A DNA stretch of 64,000 bases from Betaproteobacteria bacterium. Lineage in GTDB: Bacteria > Pseudomonadota > Gammaproteobacteria > Burkholderiales > Casimicrobiaceae. Location of the stretch: positions 1 through 64,000 of the forward strand of contig PLYT01000008.1 in assembly GCA_003153475.1 (NCBI GenBank), in the 5' to 3' direction. This document shows, piece after piece, positions 48,077 to 57,880 of the stretch. The position numbers and the translations under genes are program-made. Under the pieces are notes generated by a model that saw only the letters and a list, made by a program, of their open reading frames with translations, was not told the origin of the DNA and did no database searches. Every line of letters begins with the position of its first letter. The stretch's first letter is position 1.

Positions 48077-48481
48077 TTACGGCTTGGGAGCGACGGCGAC
48101 GACCTCGAGCGTCTGATTCTTGACCTGCTTGATCAGCGGTCCGGTGACCGTGAGGAATTCCAGATTGACGTCCGCCGTGTCGTTGGGATTCAGCACCGCA
48201 CGCCGGGTCGACGCGGTCGCGGTCCCCAGTATCTTTCCATCGGCGTCGAAGACCTTCCCGGCGACCTTGATCGGACCGACCGGCACCGCAGCGAGATTCT
48301 GCACGGTGCCCTTGATATGCAGGTGGCCTTCGGCGCAGACGTACATTCCCGGTGCCATGTCGGCATGAAGTCCCGCGCTCTGAATCTGGACCTTGACCTC
48401 GCTGTTCAGATCGCCCGCGCCGGCCGGGACCATGCCGCCAATCGCTATTGCCGCGACGATCGATGCCATCGCTGTTTTCAT
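48077..48481 (-). CDS. Exported FxLYD-like domain protein
   Basis: This 134-residue protein has a signal peptide (MKTAMASIVAAIAIGGMVPA, cleavage near GAG) and a beta-sandwich resembling FxLYD domains: HIKGTVQNLAAVPVGPIKVA, then FDADGKILGTATA and LNPNDTADVNLEF. It is probably periplasmic. ATG 48481 has AAGGA upstream; an ATG at 48487 is also possible. Its last 86 bases are duplicated at 44916-45001. The role is unknown. Confidence 0.72.
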   Translation of the reverse strand: MKTAMASIVAAIAIGGMVPAGAGDLNSEVKVQIQSAGLHADMAPGMYVCAEGHLHIKGTVQNLAAVPVGPIKVAGKVFDADGKILGTATASTRRAVLNPNDTADVNLEFLTVTGPLIKQVKNQTLEVVAVAPKP

Positions 48482-48877
48482 CGCCATTCCTTCTGTCGTT
48501 GGTCGCCGATCGACAATCGACCAAGCGATCTTCGCGACCGCGGATTGGCGTCGCGCTAGTATCACGACCATACGCCATGCGATCGGCGGGATCAAGCGGC
48601 GCCGGGCGACGGAGTTTCGCCAGCTGTGCTTCCGCCCCCTCGAACATCGCCTTGAATCGAGGGTCGCTGCGCACTGGATCGAGATCGGAATCGATCTTCT
48701 ATCCGTTCAGGCTCTGTGTCTGGGACGCCTCGAATACCGGTTTGCTGCCTAGACGAGCGCTCTCGCGTTGGCGGACAATGTTAACCTGAATGCAGCGGCC
48801 ACAGCGGGGTCGTAGTGGCCGTGGCCAGCCGATGGCGAAGCACGATCCGGTGTGCAAAATCAGGCAGCGGGAGCGTC
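48482..48877. other. Gap with a possible gene fragment
   Basis: This stretch of about 400 bases has no intact gene. On the minus strand near 48600-48674 a short frame reads MRSDPRFKAMFEGAEAQLAK, which resembles the C-terminal end of TPR-type regulators (a pattern such as LRSDPRF). It lacks any upstream domain, so it looks like a remnant. Confidence 0.4.
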
Positions 48878-49660
48878 ATGAGCATCAAGCAACGATTCGA
48901 CCTGACCGGGAAGGCAGCGCTAGTTACCGGTGGTTCGCGCGGACTGGGATTGCAGATGGCCGAGGCGCTCGCGGAAATGGGCGCCAGGCTCGCCCTGGTT
49001 GCGCGCAAGGCAGACGAGCTCGAGCTTGCCGCGGCCGAGTTGCGCGCACAATGGGGCGCCGAAGTCGTTCCGTTGGTCGCCGACTTGTCGAAGCCGGCAA
49101 CGATCGGTCCCGTCGTCGAACGGGCGATCGCGGCGCTCGGACCGATCGACGTGCTGATCAACAATGCCGGAACCACCTGGGGGGCGGCGACGATAGACCA
49201 TCCGCTCGAGGCTTGGCAGAAGGTCGTCGATCTCAATCTGACCTCGATGTTCGTCATGTGCCAGGAAGTCGGCCGCCGATCGATGTTGCCGCGCCGCCAG
49301 GGCAGGATCATCAACATCGCATCGATCCTGGGACTGGTCGGCGGCGGCGATCCCGGCCGGCCCGCCACGTTGGCGTACAACACGACCAAGGGCGGCGTGG
49401 TCAACTTCACGCGCTCGCTTGCCGCCGAATGGGCGCAGTACAACATCAACGTCAACGCGATCGCGCCCGGTTTTTTTCCGACCCGAATGACCAAGGGCGT
49501 TCTGGAGATGATGGGCGAGGCCGTCGCGGCCAAGGCGCCGCTGAAGCGGGTCGGCGGCCCGGAAGACCTGAAGGGTTTGACCGTGCTCCTCGCTTCGGAG
49601 GCGGGCGCGTTCATCACCGGCCAGATCGTCGCGGTCGACGGCGGCGTCACCGCGGTTTGA
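48878..49660 (+). CDS. SDR-family oxidoreductase (FabG-like)
   Basis: This 260-residue dehydrogenase has the NAD(P) motif TGGSRGLGLQ, NNAG at about 91-94, a catalytic Ser in NIASILG and Tyr-Lys in YNTTKGG. It ends in ITGQIVAVDGG. GGGAG precedes ATG 48878. A kinase-like gene begins 19 bases after the stop and an acyl-CoA dehydrogenase follows, so it probably acts on an acyl or hydroxyacyl substrate in the same pathway. Confidence 0.88.
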   Translation: MSIKQRFDLTGKAALVTGGSRGLGLQMAEALAEMGARLALVARKADELELAAAELRAQWGAEVVPLVADLSKPATIGPVVERAIAALGPIDVLINNAGTTWGAATIDHPLEAWQKVVDLNLTSMFVMCQEVGRRSMLPRRQGRIINIASILGLVGGGDPGRPATLAYNTTKGGVVNFTRSLAAEWAQYNINVNAIAPGFFPTRMTKGVLEMMGEAVAAKAPLKRVGGPEDLKGLTVLLASEAGAFITGQIVAVDGGVTAV

Positions 49661-49679
49661 TCCTTCGCGGGGTCTGGCA

Positions 49680-50759
49680 GTGAACGATTACAGTCAGTTC
49701 GCCGGTACGCGACCGGTTGCGGAGGCGCTTAGCTTCGATGTCGCCGCGCTCGAGCGCTACCTCGCCGCCCATGTCGCCGGCTTCACCGGCCCGATCGACA
49801 TCGAGCAATTCAAGGGCGGGCAATCGAATCCGACCTACAAGCTCAGCGTCGGCGGAAAATCGTATGTGTTGCGGCGGAAGCCGCCGGGCAAGCTGCTGCC
49901 GTCGGCGCATGCGGTCGATCGCGAATACCGGGTGATCCGTTCGCTCGCCGGGAGCGCCGTGCCGGTTGCGACGACGCACTGCCTGTGCCTCGATGACACG
50001 GTGATCGGCACGCCGTTCTACCTGATGGACTTCATCGACGGGCGTATCTTCTGGGATCCACTGCTGCCGGGAATGACGCCCGATGAACGAGGGGCGATTT
50101 TCGCGGAAATGAATCGGGTGATCGCGGCGCTGCATCGCGTAGACTTCGTCGCGATCGGCCTTGGCGACTATGGCCGGCCGGGCAATTACCTCGCACGGCA
50201 GATCGATCGCTGGAGCCGCCAGTACCAGGCCTCGGCGACCGAGCGCATCGACGCCATGGATCGCCTGATCGAATGGCTGCCACAGCATATACCGCCGGGC
50301 GAGCGAACCTCGCTGGTCCACGGCGACTTCCGACTCGACAACATGATCTTCGATCGTCGCGAACCCCGAGTGCTGGCAGTGCTCGACTGGGAGTTGTCGA
50401 CGCTGGGCGACCCTCTGGCGGATTTTTCCTATCATCTGATGGCCTGGCGGCTGTCACCAGACGAGTTTCGCGGCCTTCGCGGCTGTGATCTCGGCGCATT
50501 GGGGATTCCATCCGAGGACGAGTACGTCGCGATGTACCTGCGCGGCAGCGCGATACCGGCCCGTCCGGATGACCAGGCGTGGAACTTCTACATGGCTTAC
50601 AACATGTTTCGCATGGCGGGCATACTGCAGGGCGTGCTGGCGCGCGCGCTGGCAGGCAATGCAGCGAGCGCGCAGGCGCTCGAAGCCGGGCGGCGCGCGC
50701 GACCGCTGGCGGAGCTCGCATGGAAGCAGGTCGCGCGCGGCGGCGTGCGGGCGGCGTAG
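49680..50759 (+). CDS. APH-like phosphotransferase of the ACAD10/11-associated type
   Basis: This 359-residue protein has the aminoglycoside-phosphotransferase fold: nucleotide-side strand [19 protein letters not shown], catalytic loop [14 protein letters not shown] near residue 214 and metal-binding [14 protein letters not shown]. Members located next to acyl-CoA dehydrogenases act as hydroxyacyl-CoA kinases in known examples (human ACAD10/11, Pseudomonas LvaA). The start is a GTG at 49680, 19 bases after the SDR stop. A similar role in 4-hydroxyacyl-CoA use is inferred from this context. Confidence 0.87.
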   Translation: MNDYSQFAGTRPVAEALSFDVAALERYLAAHVAGFTGPIDIEQFKGGQSNPTYKLSVGGKSYVLRRKPPGKLLPSAHAVDREYRVIRSLAGSAVPVATTHCLCLDDTVIGTPFYLMDFIDGRIFWDPLLPGMTPDERGAIFAEMNRVIAALHRVDFVAIGLGDYGRPGNYLARQIDRWSRQYQASATERIDAMDRLIEWLPQHIPPGERTSLVHGDFRLDNMIFDRREPRVLAVLDWELSTLGDPLADFSYHLMAWRLSPDEFRGLRGCDLGALGIPSEDEYVAMYLRGSAIPARPDDQAWNFYMAYNMFRMAGILQGVLARALAGNAASAQALEAGRRARPLAELAWKQVARGGVRAA

Positions 50760-50806
50760 CTCGCCCTGCGCGCGCCGGCCGCATCGGCACTCGCGAAAGG
50801 ATGGTG

Positions 50807-52006
50807 ATGGATTTCGATTACTCGCCGACGGTCGTCCAGTGGCAGACGCGGCTCAATGCTTTTTTCGGCGCGTTCGTCTACCCGAACGAGGAGCGCTATT
50901 ACCGCGAGGTGGCCGCGGGCGATCGCTGGCAGCCGACGCGGCTGGTCGAAGAACTCAAGTCGGAGGCGAAGTCCGCCGGCCTGTGGAACATGTTTCTGCC
51001 GCAGTCGTCGCGCGGCGCGGGCCTGACCAATACCGAGTACGCCCCGCTGTGCGAGATCATGGGACGCGTGCTTTGGGCATCGGAAGTCTTCAATTGCTCG
51101 GCGCCGGACACCGGAAACATGGAAACGCTCGAGCGCTACGGCACTCCGGCACAGAAGGCGCGCTGGCTCGAGCCGCTGCTGGCGGGGAGCATGCGTTCGG
51201 CATTCTGCATGACCGAGCCCGACGTCGCCTCGTCGGATGCGACCAATATCCAAAGCTCGATCGTGCGTGACGGCGACGACTATGTGGTCAATGGACGCAA
51301 GTGGTGGTCGTCAGGCGCGGGCGATCCGCGCTGTCGTCTCCTTATCGTCATGGGCAAGAGCGATCGACAAGCGCCGCGACATGCGCAGCAGTCGATGCTG
51401 CTGGTGCGGCGCGACACGCCCGGCGTCAAAATCCTGCGTCATCTGCCGGTGTTCGGCTATGACGACGCGCCGCACGGGCACATGGAGATCGATTTCGAGA
51501 ACGTCCGCGTCCCGCAGTCCAGCATCCTGCTCGGCGAGGGCAGGGGGTTCGAGATCGCGCAGGGACGACTGGGCCCGGGCCGCATCCATCACTGCATGCG
51601 TCTGATAGGTCTCGCCGAACGGGCGCTGGAAAAGATGTGCCTGCGGGTCAAGTCGCGCACGACGTTCGGCAAACCGGTGGCCGAACGCACAGTCACCCTG
51701 GAGCGGATCGCCGAGTCGCGCATCATGATCGACCAGGCGCGCCTGCTGACGCTCAAGGCTGCCTACATGATGGATACGGTGGGCAACAAAGCCGCGAGGG
51801 CCGAGATCGCGATGATCAAGGTCGCAGCACCTGCGATGGCCTGCACGATTCTCGATTGGGCGATCCAGGCGCATGGCGCTGCCGGCCTCTGTGACGACTT
51901 CGGCCTCGCGCAGGCCTACGCGCATGCGCGGACCCTGCGCCTGGCCGATGGACCCGATGAGGTGCATCGCAACCAGATCGGCAAGCTGGAGCTCGCCAAG
52001 CACTGA
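50807..52006 (+). CDS. Acyl-CoA dehydrogenase
   Basis: The 399-residue flavoenzyme has the family features [54 protein letters not shown] and the C-terminal [20 protein letters not shown] with [11 protein letters not shown]. It belongs to the long-chain/ACAD10-11-like branch, often paired with APH-like kinases. ATG 50807 has AAAGG upstream; ATG 50801 is an alternative. It is the last gene of the SDR-kinase-dehydrogenase operon and converges on the SET-domain gene. Confidence 0.92.
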   Translation: MDFDYSPTVVQWQTRLNAFFGAFVYPNEERYYREVAAGDRWQPTRLVEELKSEAKSAGLWNMFLPQSSRGAGLTNTEYAPLCEIMGRVLWASEVFNCSAPDTGNMETLERYGTPAQKARWLEPLLAGSMRSAFCMTEPDVASSDATNIQSSIVRDGDDYVVNGRKWWSSGAGDPRCRLLIVMGKSDRQAPRHAQQSMLLVRRDTPGVKILRHLPVFGYDDAPHGHMEIDFENVRVPQSSILLGEGRGFEIAQGRLGPGRIHHCMRLIGLAERALEKMCLRVKSRTTFGKPVAERTVTLERIAESRIMIDQARLLTLKAAYMMDTVGNKAARAEIAMIKVAAPAMACTILDWAIQAHGAAGLCDDFGLAQAYAHARTLRLADGPDEVHRNQIGKLELAKH

Positions 52007-52029
52007 CCCCTGGCCTTGCGCCGGCAGGA

Positions 52030-52530
52030 TCAGCTTTGCCGCGCGCGTCGTTTCGTTTTGGCCGGCACCTTGAGCAGCAGTGTGCCGCGACAGCGCTTGG
52101 CGCCGCAGCGACAGGTCAGGGCTTCGCGCGCTTTCCGGGTGATCGGGCCGACGAAGCTCAAGCGGTAGTCGTACGCCAGCTCTTCTCCGGCGCGTATCGT
52201 GCGCCTGGCGTGGATGAACACGCGACCGTCGTCGTATTCGATCGCCTCGCAGTTCGGCTGGCAGCCATGATTGATCCAGCGCGCCGCATTGCCGCGCAAG
52301 CCCGCGTCGATCACCGTGCCGTCGGAAAGCTCGAACAGCAACGTGTGGTAGGGGTCGGCAGGATCGCTAAGGGGACGCTCGCTGGCCACATCCCAGCTCG
52401 ACCGGGCGCCGCGGTACTCGATGATGCGGGCACCTTTGCGTATCGTTCGCGTCGCGAATGCGCCGCGGCCGTGAGTGGCGGATGACCGGACGGTGTACGA
52501 ACGCTTGGGGCGTGCGCTAGCCATCGTCAT
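52030..52530 (-). CDS. SET-domain protein lysine methyltransferase-like
   Basis: This 166-residue protein has a compact SET domain: SSATHGRGAFATRTIRKGA and IIEYRGA at the start, then RWINHGCQPNCEAIE, GEELAYDYRL and a post-SET zinc motif TCRCGAKRCRGTL. The motifs for S-adenosylmethionine binding and the catalytic Tyr are present. Bacterial SET proteins methylate lysines of cytoplasmic proteins or host histones; the target is unknown. ATG 52530 or 52524 may be the start. The C-terminus is basic. Confidence 0.85.
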   Translation of the reverse strand: MTMASARPKRSYTVRSSATHGRGAFATRTIRKGARIIEYRGARSSWDVASERPLSDPADPYHTLLFELSDGTVIDAGLRGNAARWINHGCQPNCEAIEYDDGRVFIHARRTIRAGEELAYDYRLSFVGPITRKAREALTCRCGAKRCRGTLLLKVPAKTKRRARQS

Positions 52531-52591
52531 CTTTGCGATGGCGCGGGGCGCCCGTCGCCAGGCGCTGCGGCGGTCCGAGGGCGCCGCCGCC

Positions 52592-53422
52592 TCAAAGGCC
52601 GAGCCAGGCGATCGCCTTCAGCTCGTCGTCTCGATTCGGCGCAACGAACCCCTGGTAGCCGAGGGTAGCTAGGGCGTGCCTGCCGCTGTCGCTCTGGCCC
52701 AGCGTAGTCAGCACGGCGCGCACCTTCTCGTCGTCGTCGGCGGACAGCTTGGACGAGGCGATGAACTGCTTAATCGGCGTCGGCCGCGAGGTCAGCAGTA
52801 TCTTGCCGCCCTTGGCGGTCCACGATTTGGCCACCGCCTTGGCCGCCGTTGCGCCCGCCTGCGCAAAGCCGTATTCGACGTAAAACGGGACCGCGTCCTG
52901 ATAGCGCGTCGTGATCACCTTGACGTCGGTCGACGTCAGCTTCTGGTCGCGCAGCATCGCTCGCAGCATTACCGCGGTGATCGAGTCCGGGTCGGGGCTG
53001 ACGACCGTGTGGCCCTTGAGGTCGTCGAACTTGGTGTACGGCTGATCCTTGTTGATCAGCAGGTATACCGAGTAGTCGATGAAGCCGGTGGTCCAGGCGA
53101 CCGAATGGTATTGGCCCGACTTGATCGCGGCGAGCGAGACGTGCGCCGGATGGATGAACGCGAGGTCGTATTCCTGTTTGGCGAGACCTTCGCGCACATC
53201 ATTATAGGGGCTGACCACGACCATGCGCACCGGCCGTTTGAGCGCCTTCGCCAGGAGGTCGGCCAGCGGCTGGAATCGCGCCTGGATTTCCCGGTTCGTC
53301 TGAAAGTAGGTGACGCCTTCGGTGATCGAGAAGACGAAATCCGCGGCCGCCGCGCATGGCGCGATCAGCGCCAAGGCCGCCAGCAAGATCGTCATCCTGC
53401 GCAAGATATTCATCCTCGTCAT
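52592..53422 (-). CDS. PhnD-like periplasmic substrate-binding protein
   Basis: This 276-residue protein has a signal peptide (ILLAALALIAPCAAA) and the phosphate/phosphonate-binding fold: ADLLAKALKRPVRMVVVSPY, EYDLAFIHPAHVSLAA, KFDDLKGHTVVSPDPDS. Such proteins bind phosphonate, phosphite or other anions for an ABC importer. No permease gene of its own follows, so it may be an orphan or a sensor-type binding protein. ATG 53422 has a GGGGGA run seven bases upstream; ATG 53413 is possible. Confidence 0.83.
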   Translation of the reverse strand: MTRMNILRRMTILLAALALIAPCAAAADFVFSITEGVTYFQTNREIQARFQPLADLLAKALKRPVRMVVVSPYNDVREGLAKQEYDLAFIHPAHVSLAAIKSGQYHSVAWTTGFIDYSVYLLINKDQPYTKFDDLKGHTVVSPDPDSITAVMLRAMLRDQKLTSTDVKVITTRYQDAVPFYVEYGFAQAGATAAKAVAKSWTAKGGKILLTSRPTPIKQFIASSKLSADDDEKVRAVLTTLGQSDSGRHALATLGYQGFVAPNRDDELKAIAWLGL

Positions 53423-53788
53423 GCTCCCATCCCCCGATCGATACGGGCCGGTCGCGCGCCTGTTGGCGGCTCGTCGCCAGCCCCGAAATAGCATACGCGA
53501 AACGCGCGGCAGATATTTTCCATGACATCGTCATTGTCGCTCGCCGCGCGGGCAACCTGCCGCGACGCTTTGCGACGCAACGCGTTACCCGGTTCGCGCC
53601 ACTATTCGCGAGCCAGCGATCGCTCAATGGGCACAGCGGCGCACAATCTTTCGTAACGCAGACACTTATGCAACTGTCGTTCCAGTTCCCGGCTTCCTTG
53701 CCTTGAACGCCATCGGCAATTGCGCCACAATCGCCGACGCATCGAGCCACGACATTCAAGCGCAGTCTCTGCTGCCTCGGGATGTGCC
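53423..53788. other. Intergenic region between the PhnD-like gene and the ABC operon
   Basis: About 365 bases separate two divergent genes and should hold both promoters. No clear operator, hairpin or coding frame was seen. Confidence 0.4.
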
Positions 53789-54883
53789 GTGATCGCGACC
53801 GACCGCTTGAAAGCGAACCCCTCGTACCTTTCGATCGAAGCGCTGACCGTCGCTTACGGTGCGACGCGTGTCCTCGACCGCGTCAGCCTCGGCGTCGAGC
53901 GGGGCGAGATGATCGCGCTGCTGGGCAGCTCCGGCTGCGGGAAGACGACGTTGCTGCGCGCGATTGCCGGATTCGTTCGTCCGGAATCGGGCACGATCCG
54001 GGTCGGCGGCAAGGACATCACGCATCTGCCGCCGGAGGCGCGCGAGACTGCGATGATGTTCCAGTCCTACGCGCTGTGGCCGCATATGAACGTCGCCGAC
54101 AACATCGCCTACGGATTGCGCATGCGGGGCTGGACGAAAGCCGCGATGGCCGCCCGGGTGGCCGACATGCTCAAGCTGTTGCAGCTCGACGGCTTCGGGC
54201 CGCGGCCGGTGACGCAGCTTTCCGGCGGCCAGCGCCAGCGCGTCGCTCTCGGCCGCGCGCTCGCGATCGATCCGCACCTGTTGCTGCTCGACGAGCCGAT
54301 GTCGAACCTCGATTACAAGGTGCGGTTGGAATTGCGGCACGAGTTGCGCGCGCTGCAGCAGCGCATCAGCATCACTGCCGTCTACGTCACCCACGATCGC
54401 GAGGAAGCATTGACGCTGTCCGACCGGATCGCCGTTATCGACGCCGGTCGCATCGTGCAGGTCGGCGCGCCCGAGGAAATTTTTCATCGGCCGACGTCGG
54501 CGTTCGTCGCCGGCTTCATGGGAGCGGATAACGCGATCGACGTGACGCAGCGCGACGATGGCACGTTGCTGGCGGCCGGCGGCGGACCGGGCGCGCGCGT
54601 ACGCGCGCATTTTCGCAGTGACTCGGCCCGGCTGGAGACAGGCTCAACGCCGTCGTCCGGGCCCGACCTCGTCCTTTCCGGGACGATCGAGCAGGCTGTG
54701 TACATAGGTCAGGGTTATCGCTACCGCGTGCGCACGCCCGGCGGCGACGTCTGGGTCCACGCGCCGGACCGCGTGCCCGAAGGGACCCCCGCCTGCGTCG
54801 TCGTCCCGCGCCAGGCGGTGCTGCTGTTTCCGCCGGAGCCACCGGACAGCGCCACGACCAGTGCGATGCGACCGGCGGCTTAG
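53789..54883 (+). CDS. ABC importer ATP-binding protein (PotA/FbpC type)
   Basis: The 364-residue ATPase has Walker A LLGSSGCGKTTL, Q-loop QSYALWPHM, signature LSGGQRQRVALGRA, Walker B LLLLDEPMSNLD and H-loop VTHDREEA. A C-terminal TOBE-like domain (about 240-345) marks it as a MalK/PotA/FbpC-type importer subunit. The GTG at 53789 gives the family-normal length; the frame is open from 53720. A binding protein and two permeases follow, so the transporter is complete. Iron, polyamine, phosphonate or sulphonate cannot be told apart. Confidence 0.9.
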   Translation: MIATDRLKANPSYLSIEALTVAYGATRVLDRVSLGVERGEMIALLGSSGCGKTTLLRAIAGFVRPESGTIRVGGKDITHLPPEARETAMMFQSYALWPHMNVADNIAYGLRMRGWTKAAMAARVADMLKLLQLDGFGPRPVTQLSGGQRQRVALGRALAIDPHLLLLDEPMSNLDYKVRLELRHELRALQQRISITAVYVTHDREEALTLSDRIAVIDAGRIVQVGAPEEIFHRPTSAFVAGFMGADNAIDVTQRDDGTLLAAGGGPGARVRAHFRSDSARLETGSTPSSGPDLVLSGTIEQAVYIGQGYRYRVRTPGGDVWVHAPDRVPEGTPACVVVPRQAVLLFPPEPPDSATTSAMRPAA

Positions 54884-55030
54884 ACACGGGAACCGATGTC
54901 TCCAGCGGAGGATTTGCGGTATCGTCGTCCGGTGACTGCACTGCCGCGCCGGTGCGGGCGGATGCGCCGGTTTGCACGAGCGCATGCCGCTGAAGAATCG
55001 CCGCCGGAATCAAAAATCTAGGAGGATTCG

Positions 55031-56167
55031 ATGAAATCTCACCTGATTGCGCTCGTTGCCGCGCTGGCCTTTGCCGGCGCCGCATTCGCACAGACCACGC
55101 TGAACGTCGTCACTGCAGGCGACCAGAACATGGTCGACTACGTCAACAACTACCTGGCGCCGAAGTTCGAGGCCGCGAACCCCGGGGTCAAGGTGCGCGC
55201 GGTCGGTACTGGACCGGGCGACTCGGGCTCACAGAAAATCTACGAGAAGCTGTCGGCCCAGCAAAAGGCCGGCACCGCCGACTGGGATGTCGACGTGGCC
55301 GTGATCCACCAGCTCGCGTCGGCGACGATGGTCAACGAGAAGCTGCTGATGCCGTATCGCAACGACATCAGCACCGGCAAGCTTGTCTCGCGCGACACCG
55401 CCAAGAATGCGCTGGGCGCCAACGTCGACGGCTACGTGATGCCGATGTTTCACAGCCAGATCGTGTTCGCCTACAACCCCGAGCTGGTCAAATCGCCGCC
55501 GAGATCGTTCGCCGAATTGACCGATTGGGTAAAGAAGAATCCGAAGCAATTCGGCTACAACGGCGTCAAGGGCGGGATGTCGGGCGTTGGATTCGTCACC
55601 GGCTGGGTGTCGGCGTACAGCGGTATCGGCGACAAGCTGGAAAAGGGGCCGTTCGATGCCTCGTCGGGCCCGGCGATCGACAAAGCGCTGGCCGGCCTGA
55701 AGGATTTCAACCAGTACGTCGTGATGACGCCGGGCAACGCCGGCACGCTGGACATGCTGAACCGGGGCGAGATCGCGATGGGCCCGGTCTGGGTCGACAT
55801 GTTCTACACCTGGCAGGCCGATGGGCGCATGAGCCCAAAGATGAAGCTGGCGCTGCCGTCCCCCGGACTTCCGGGGCAGCCGATGTACTACGTGATCCCG
55901 GCGAAGGCGGCGCACGCGCAGCTCGCCAAGAAGTTCATCGAGCTCGCGGAAAGCCCCGAGGTGCAGGCCGACGGCATCATCAAGCAGTTCAACTGGTATC
56001 CGGGCATCGATCCACAGTACGTGCAGCCCAAGCTCGATCAGACGGCGTGGAACAAGCTCTTCACCGATGTCTCGCCGCAGGATCTGGCCCGGTACGGCCG
56101 TCCATTCCCGCTGTCGCCGTACTTCAAGGAAATCGTCGAGGGCTACGAGCGGGTCGTGCTCAAGTAG
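55031..56167 (+). CDS. ABC importer periplasmic substrate-binding protein
   Basis: This 378-residue protein has a signal peptide (MKSHLIALVAALAFAGAAFA) and a type-1 extracellular binding fold (NYLAPKFEAANPGVKVRAV, then IYEKLSAQQKAGTADWDVD and RGEIAMGPVWVDMFY). A strong AGGAGG site precedes ATG 55031. It lies between the ATPase and the two permeases, and should capture the substrate in the periplasm. The ligand is unknown. Confidence 0.88.
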   Translation: MKSHLIALVAALAFAGAAFAQTTLNVVTAGDQNMVDYVNNYLAPKFEAANPGVKVRAVGTGPGDSGSQKIYEKLSAQQKAGTADWDVDVAVIHQLASATMVNEKLLMPYRNDISTGKLVSRDTAKNALGANVDGYVMPMFHSQIVFAYNPELVKSPPRSFAELTDWVKKNPKQFGYNGVKGGMSGVGFVTGWVSAYSGIGDKLEKGPFDASSGPAIDKALAGLKDFNQYVVMTPGNAGTLDMLNRGEIAMGPVWVDMFYTWQADGRMSPKMKLALPSPGLPGQPMYYVIPAKAAHAQLAKKFIELAESPEVQADGIIKQFNWYPGIDPQYVQPKLDQTAWNKLFTDVSPQDLARYGRPFPLSPYFKEIVEGYERVVLK

Positions 56168-56194
56168 CTGTCTGACTCGCCGGGTCGGCGTGCG

Positions 56195-57037
56195 ATGAAC
56201 GGCCAGACATCGGCGCCGCGCTGGCATGGGCTGGCGCTGGCCGCGCCGGCCCTCACCGTCGTCGGGGTCTTCTTCATCGCGCCGCTGGCGATGTCGGCGG
56301 TCGTCGCCTTTCGCGACAAAGCCGGTGGCTTCACGCTCGAGCATTTCAGCAAGGCTTTCGACCTCTACACGACCGACCTTCTGTTCACGCTGGCGATCGT
56401 ACTGCTGTCGACGGTGCTGATCGGAGTCTTGGCCATTGCGATCGCCGGCTACCTGACGCTGGGCGAGAATCCGCGCGCCGTCGCGCTCTTGCGCTGGCTT
56501 TATCGCTGGCCGCTATTCATTCCGTTCGTCGTTGCTGGACAGGTGATGCGGACGTTTCTGGCCAAGAACGGCATGCTGAACCACGTGCTGATCGGCACCG
56601 GGCTGATCGAGCCGCTGTCCGCGCAAAGCCTTCTCGATTGGCGAGGCATCGTCGTCGCCTTCGTCTGGAAGCAGGCGCCGTTCGTGACGCTGCTGCTGGC
56701 GGGCGCGATGGCCTCGCTCGAATCGCAACACATCGAGGCAGCGCGCAATCTCGGCGCCAGACGGGTCCGCGTGCTGCTCGACATCGTGCTGCCGCAGGTG
56801 CGCGGGACCTTGCTGGTCGGACTTGTGCTTTCGTTCGTGACGATGCTTTCGGTCCTGTCGGTACCGTTGATGATCAATCCGAATTCGCCGACGATGGTCA
56901 CCGTCGATGTCGCCTACCGCATAAACACGTTCGCCGACTACGCCGTCGCCAATGCCCTGTGTCTGTTGTCGCTGCTTCTTGCCGCGGGCGGAGCGTGGTT
57001 CTACCTGCGGCATGCAGCAAGCAAGGCCGTGACATGA
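56195..57037 (+). CDS. ABC importer permease, first subunit
   Basis: This 280-residue membrane protein has six or so helices, opening with HGLALAAPALTVVGVFFIAP, and the inner-membrane ATPase-contact EAA loop ASLESQHIEAARNLGARRVR. The ATG at 56195 follows the binding-protein stop by 27 bases. The next gene overlaps it as ATGA. It forms a channel with the following permease. Confidence 0.88.
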   Translation: MNGQTSAPRWHGLALAAPALTVVGVFFIAPLAMSAVVAFRDKAGGFTLEHFSKAFDLYTTDLLFTLAIVLLSTVLIGVLAIAIAGYLTLGENPRAVALLRWLYRWPLFIPFVVAGQVMRTFLAKNGMLNHVLIGTGLIEPLSAQSLLDWRGIVVAFVWKQAPFVTLLLAGAMASLESQHIEAARNLGARRVRVLLDIVLPQVRGTLLVGLVLSFVTMLSVLSVPLMINPNSPTMVTVDVAYRINTFADYAVANALCLLSLLLAAGGAWFYLRHAASKAVT

Positions 57038-57855
57038 ACGCACTGACGCTGCCTTCGCCGCTGCGAGCGCTGTTGCGCGCCGTGCTGCTGGCGCTGTTCG
57101 CGTTCGCGATTTTCGGGCCGCTGCTCAACCTGTTCCTGTGGGCATTCGCCGAACGCTGGTATTTTCCGAGCAAGTTGCCGCTCGAGTACGGACTGACGTT
57201 CTGGTACCGGGTCTTTCAGCCGCGTGGCAACGCGCTGGCCTCGCTCGGCACCAGCGTGTGGATCGCCGTGCTTACGGTGTTCCTGAGTCTCGCCGTGGCC
57301 GTGCCGGCCGGCTACGCGCTGGCGCGGCTGAAGCTGCCGTGGCGCAGTGCCATCCTGCTCGTGTTCCTGCTGCCGCAGGCGGTGCCCAACCTGCCTGTCT
57401 ACGTCAATATTGCGCAGGTGTTCTATCAGATCGGTCTCAACGGCACGATCGTCGGCGTCGTGCTGGTGCATGCGTCGCACGGACTGGTGCTAGCCGTGTG
57501 GATCGCGTCGGCCGCATTCGCCTCGGTCGACGTTTCGCTGGAGGAGGCCGCACGCAACCTCGGTGCGTCGGCCTGGACCTGCTTTCGCACGGTCACGCTC
57601 CCGATTGCCGCGCCGGGTCTGATCGCCAGTGCGATTTTCGTGTTTCTCGAATCGCTGGACGAATTCACCGGCACGTATTTCGTCGGTGTTCCCGATGTGA
57701 CGACCTTGCCGCTGCTGATGTTCAACGCCAGCATGGGCGGCAATTACCAGATCGCGTCGATCACCGCGCTGCTGTTGCTGATCCCGTCGATCGGATTCAT
57801 GCTCGTAGTCGAGCGCTTTCTCAAGGCCGACGTCTTGGCGATGGTCGGACGCTAG
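57034..57855 (+). CDS. ABC importer permease, second subunit
   Basis: This 273-residue membrane protein pairs with the preceding permease. It has a first helix (LLRAVLLALFAFAIFGPLLN), the long loop typical of PotC/MalG-like subunits and an EAA loop (VDVSLEEAARNLGASAWTC). The ATG at 57034 forms ATGA with the previous stop. It is the last gene of the four-gene transport operon. Confidence 0.88.
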   Translation: MNALTLPSPLRALLRAVLLALFAFAIFGPLLNLFLWAFAERWYFPSKLPLEYGLTFWYRVFQPRGNALASLGTSVWIAVLTVFLSLAVAVPAGYALARLKLPWRSAILLVFLLPQAVPNLPVYVNIAQVFYQIGLNGTIVGVVLVHASHGLVLAVWIASAAFASVDVSLEEAARNLGASAWTCFRTVTLPIAAPGLIASAIFVFLESLDEFTGTYFVGVPDVTTLPLLMFNASMGGNYQIASITALLLLIPSIGFMLVVERFLKADVLAMVGR

Positions 57856-57880
57856 AGCGGGTCCGAACTCATCGCTCAGG

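Noticed and set aside
47433..48674. Long minus-strand frame spanning the DUF1415 and FxLYD-like genes
   Set aside because: It is in frame with DUF1415 but only the part from 48005 matches the family; the rest covers the FxLYD-like gene in another frame.
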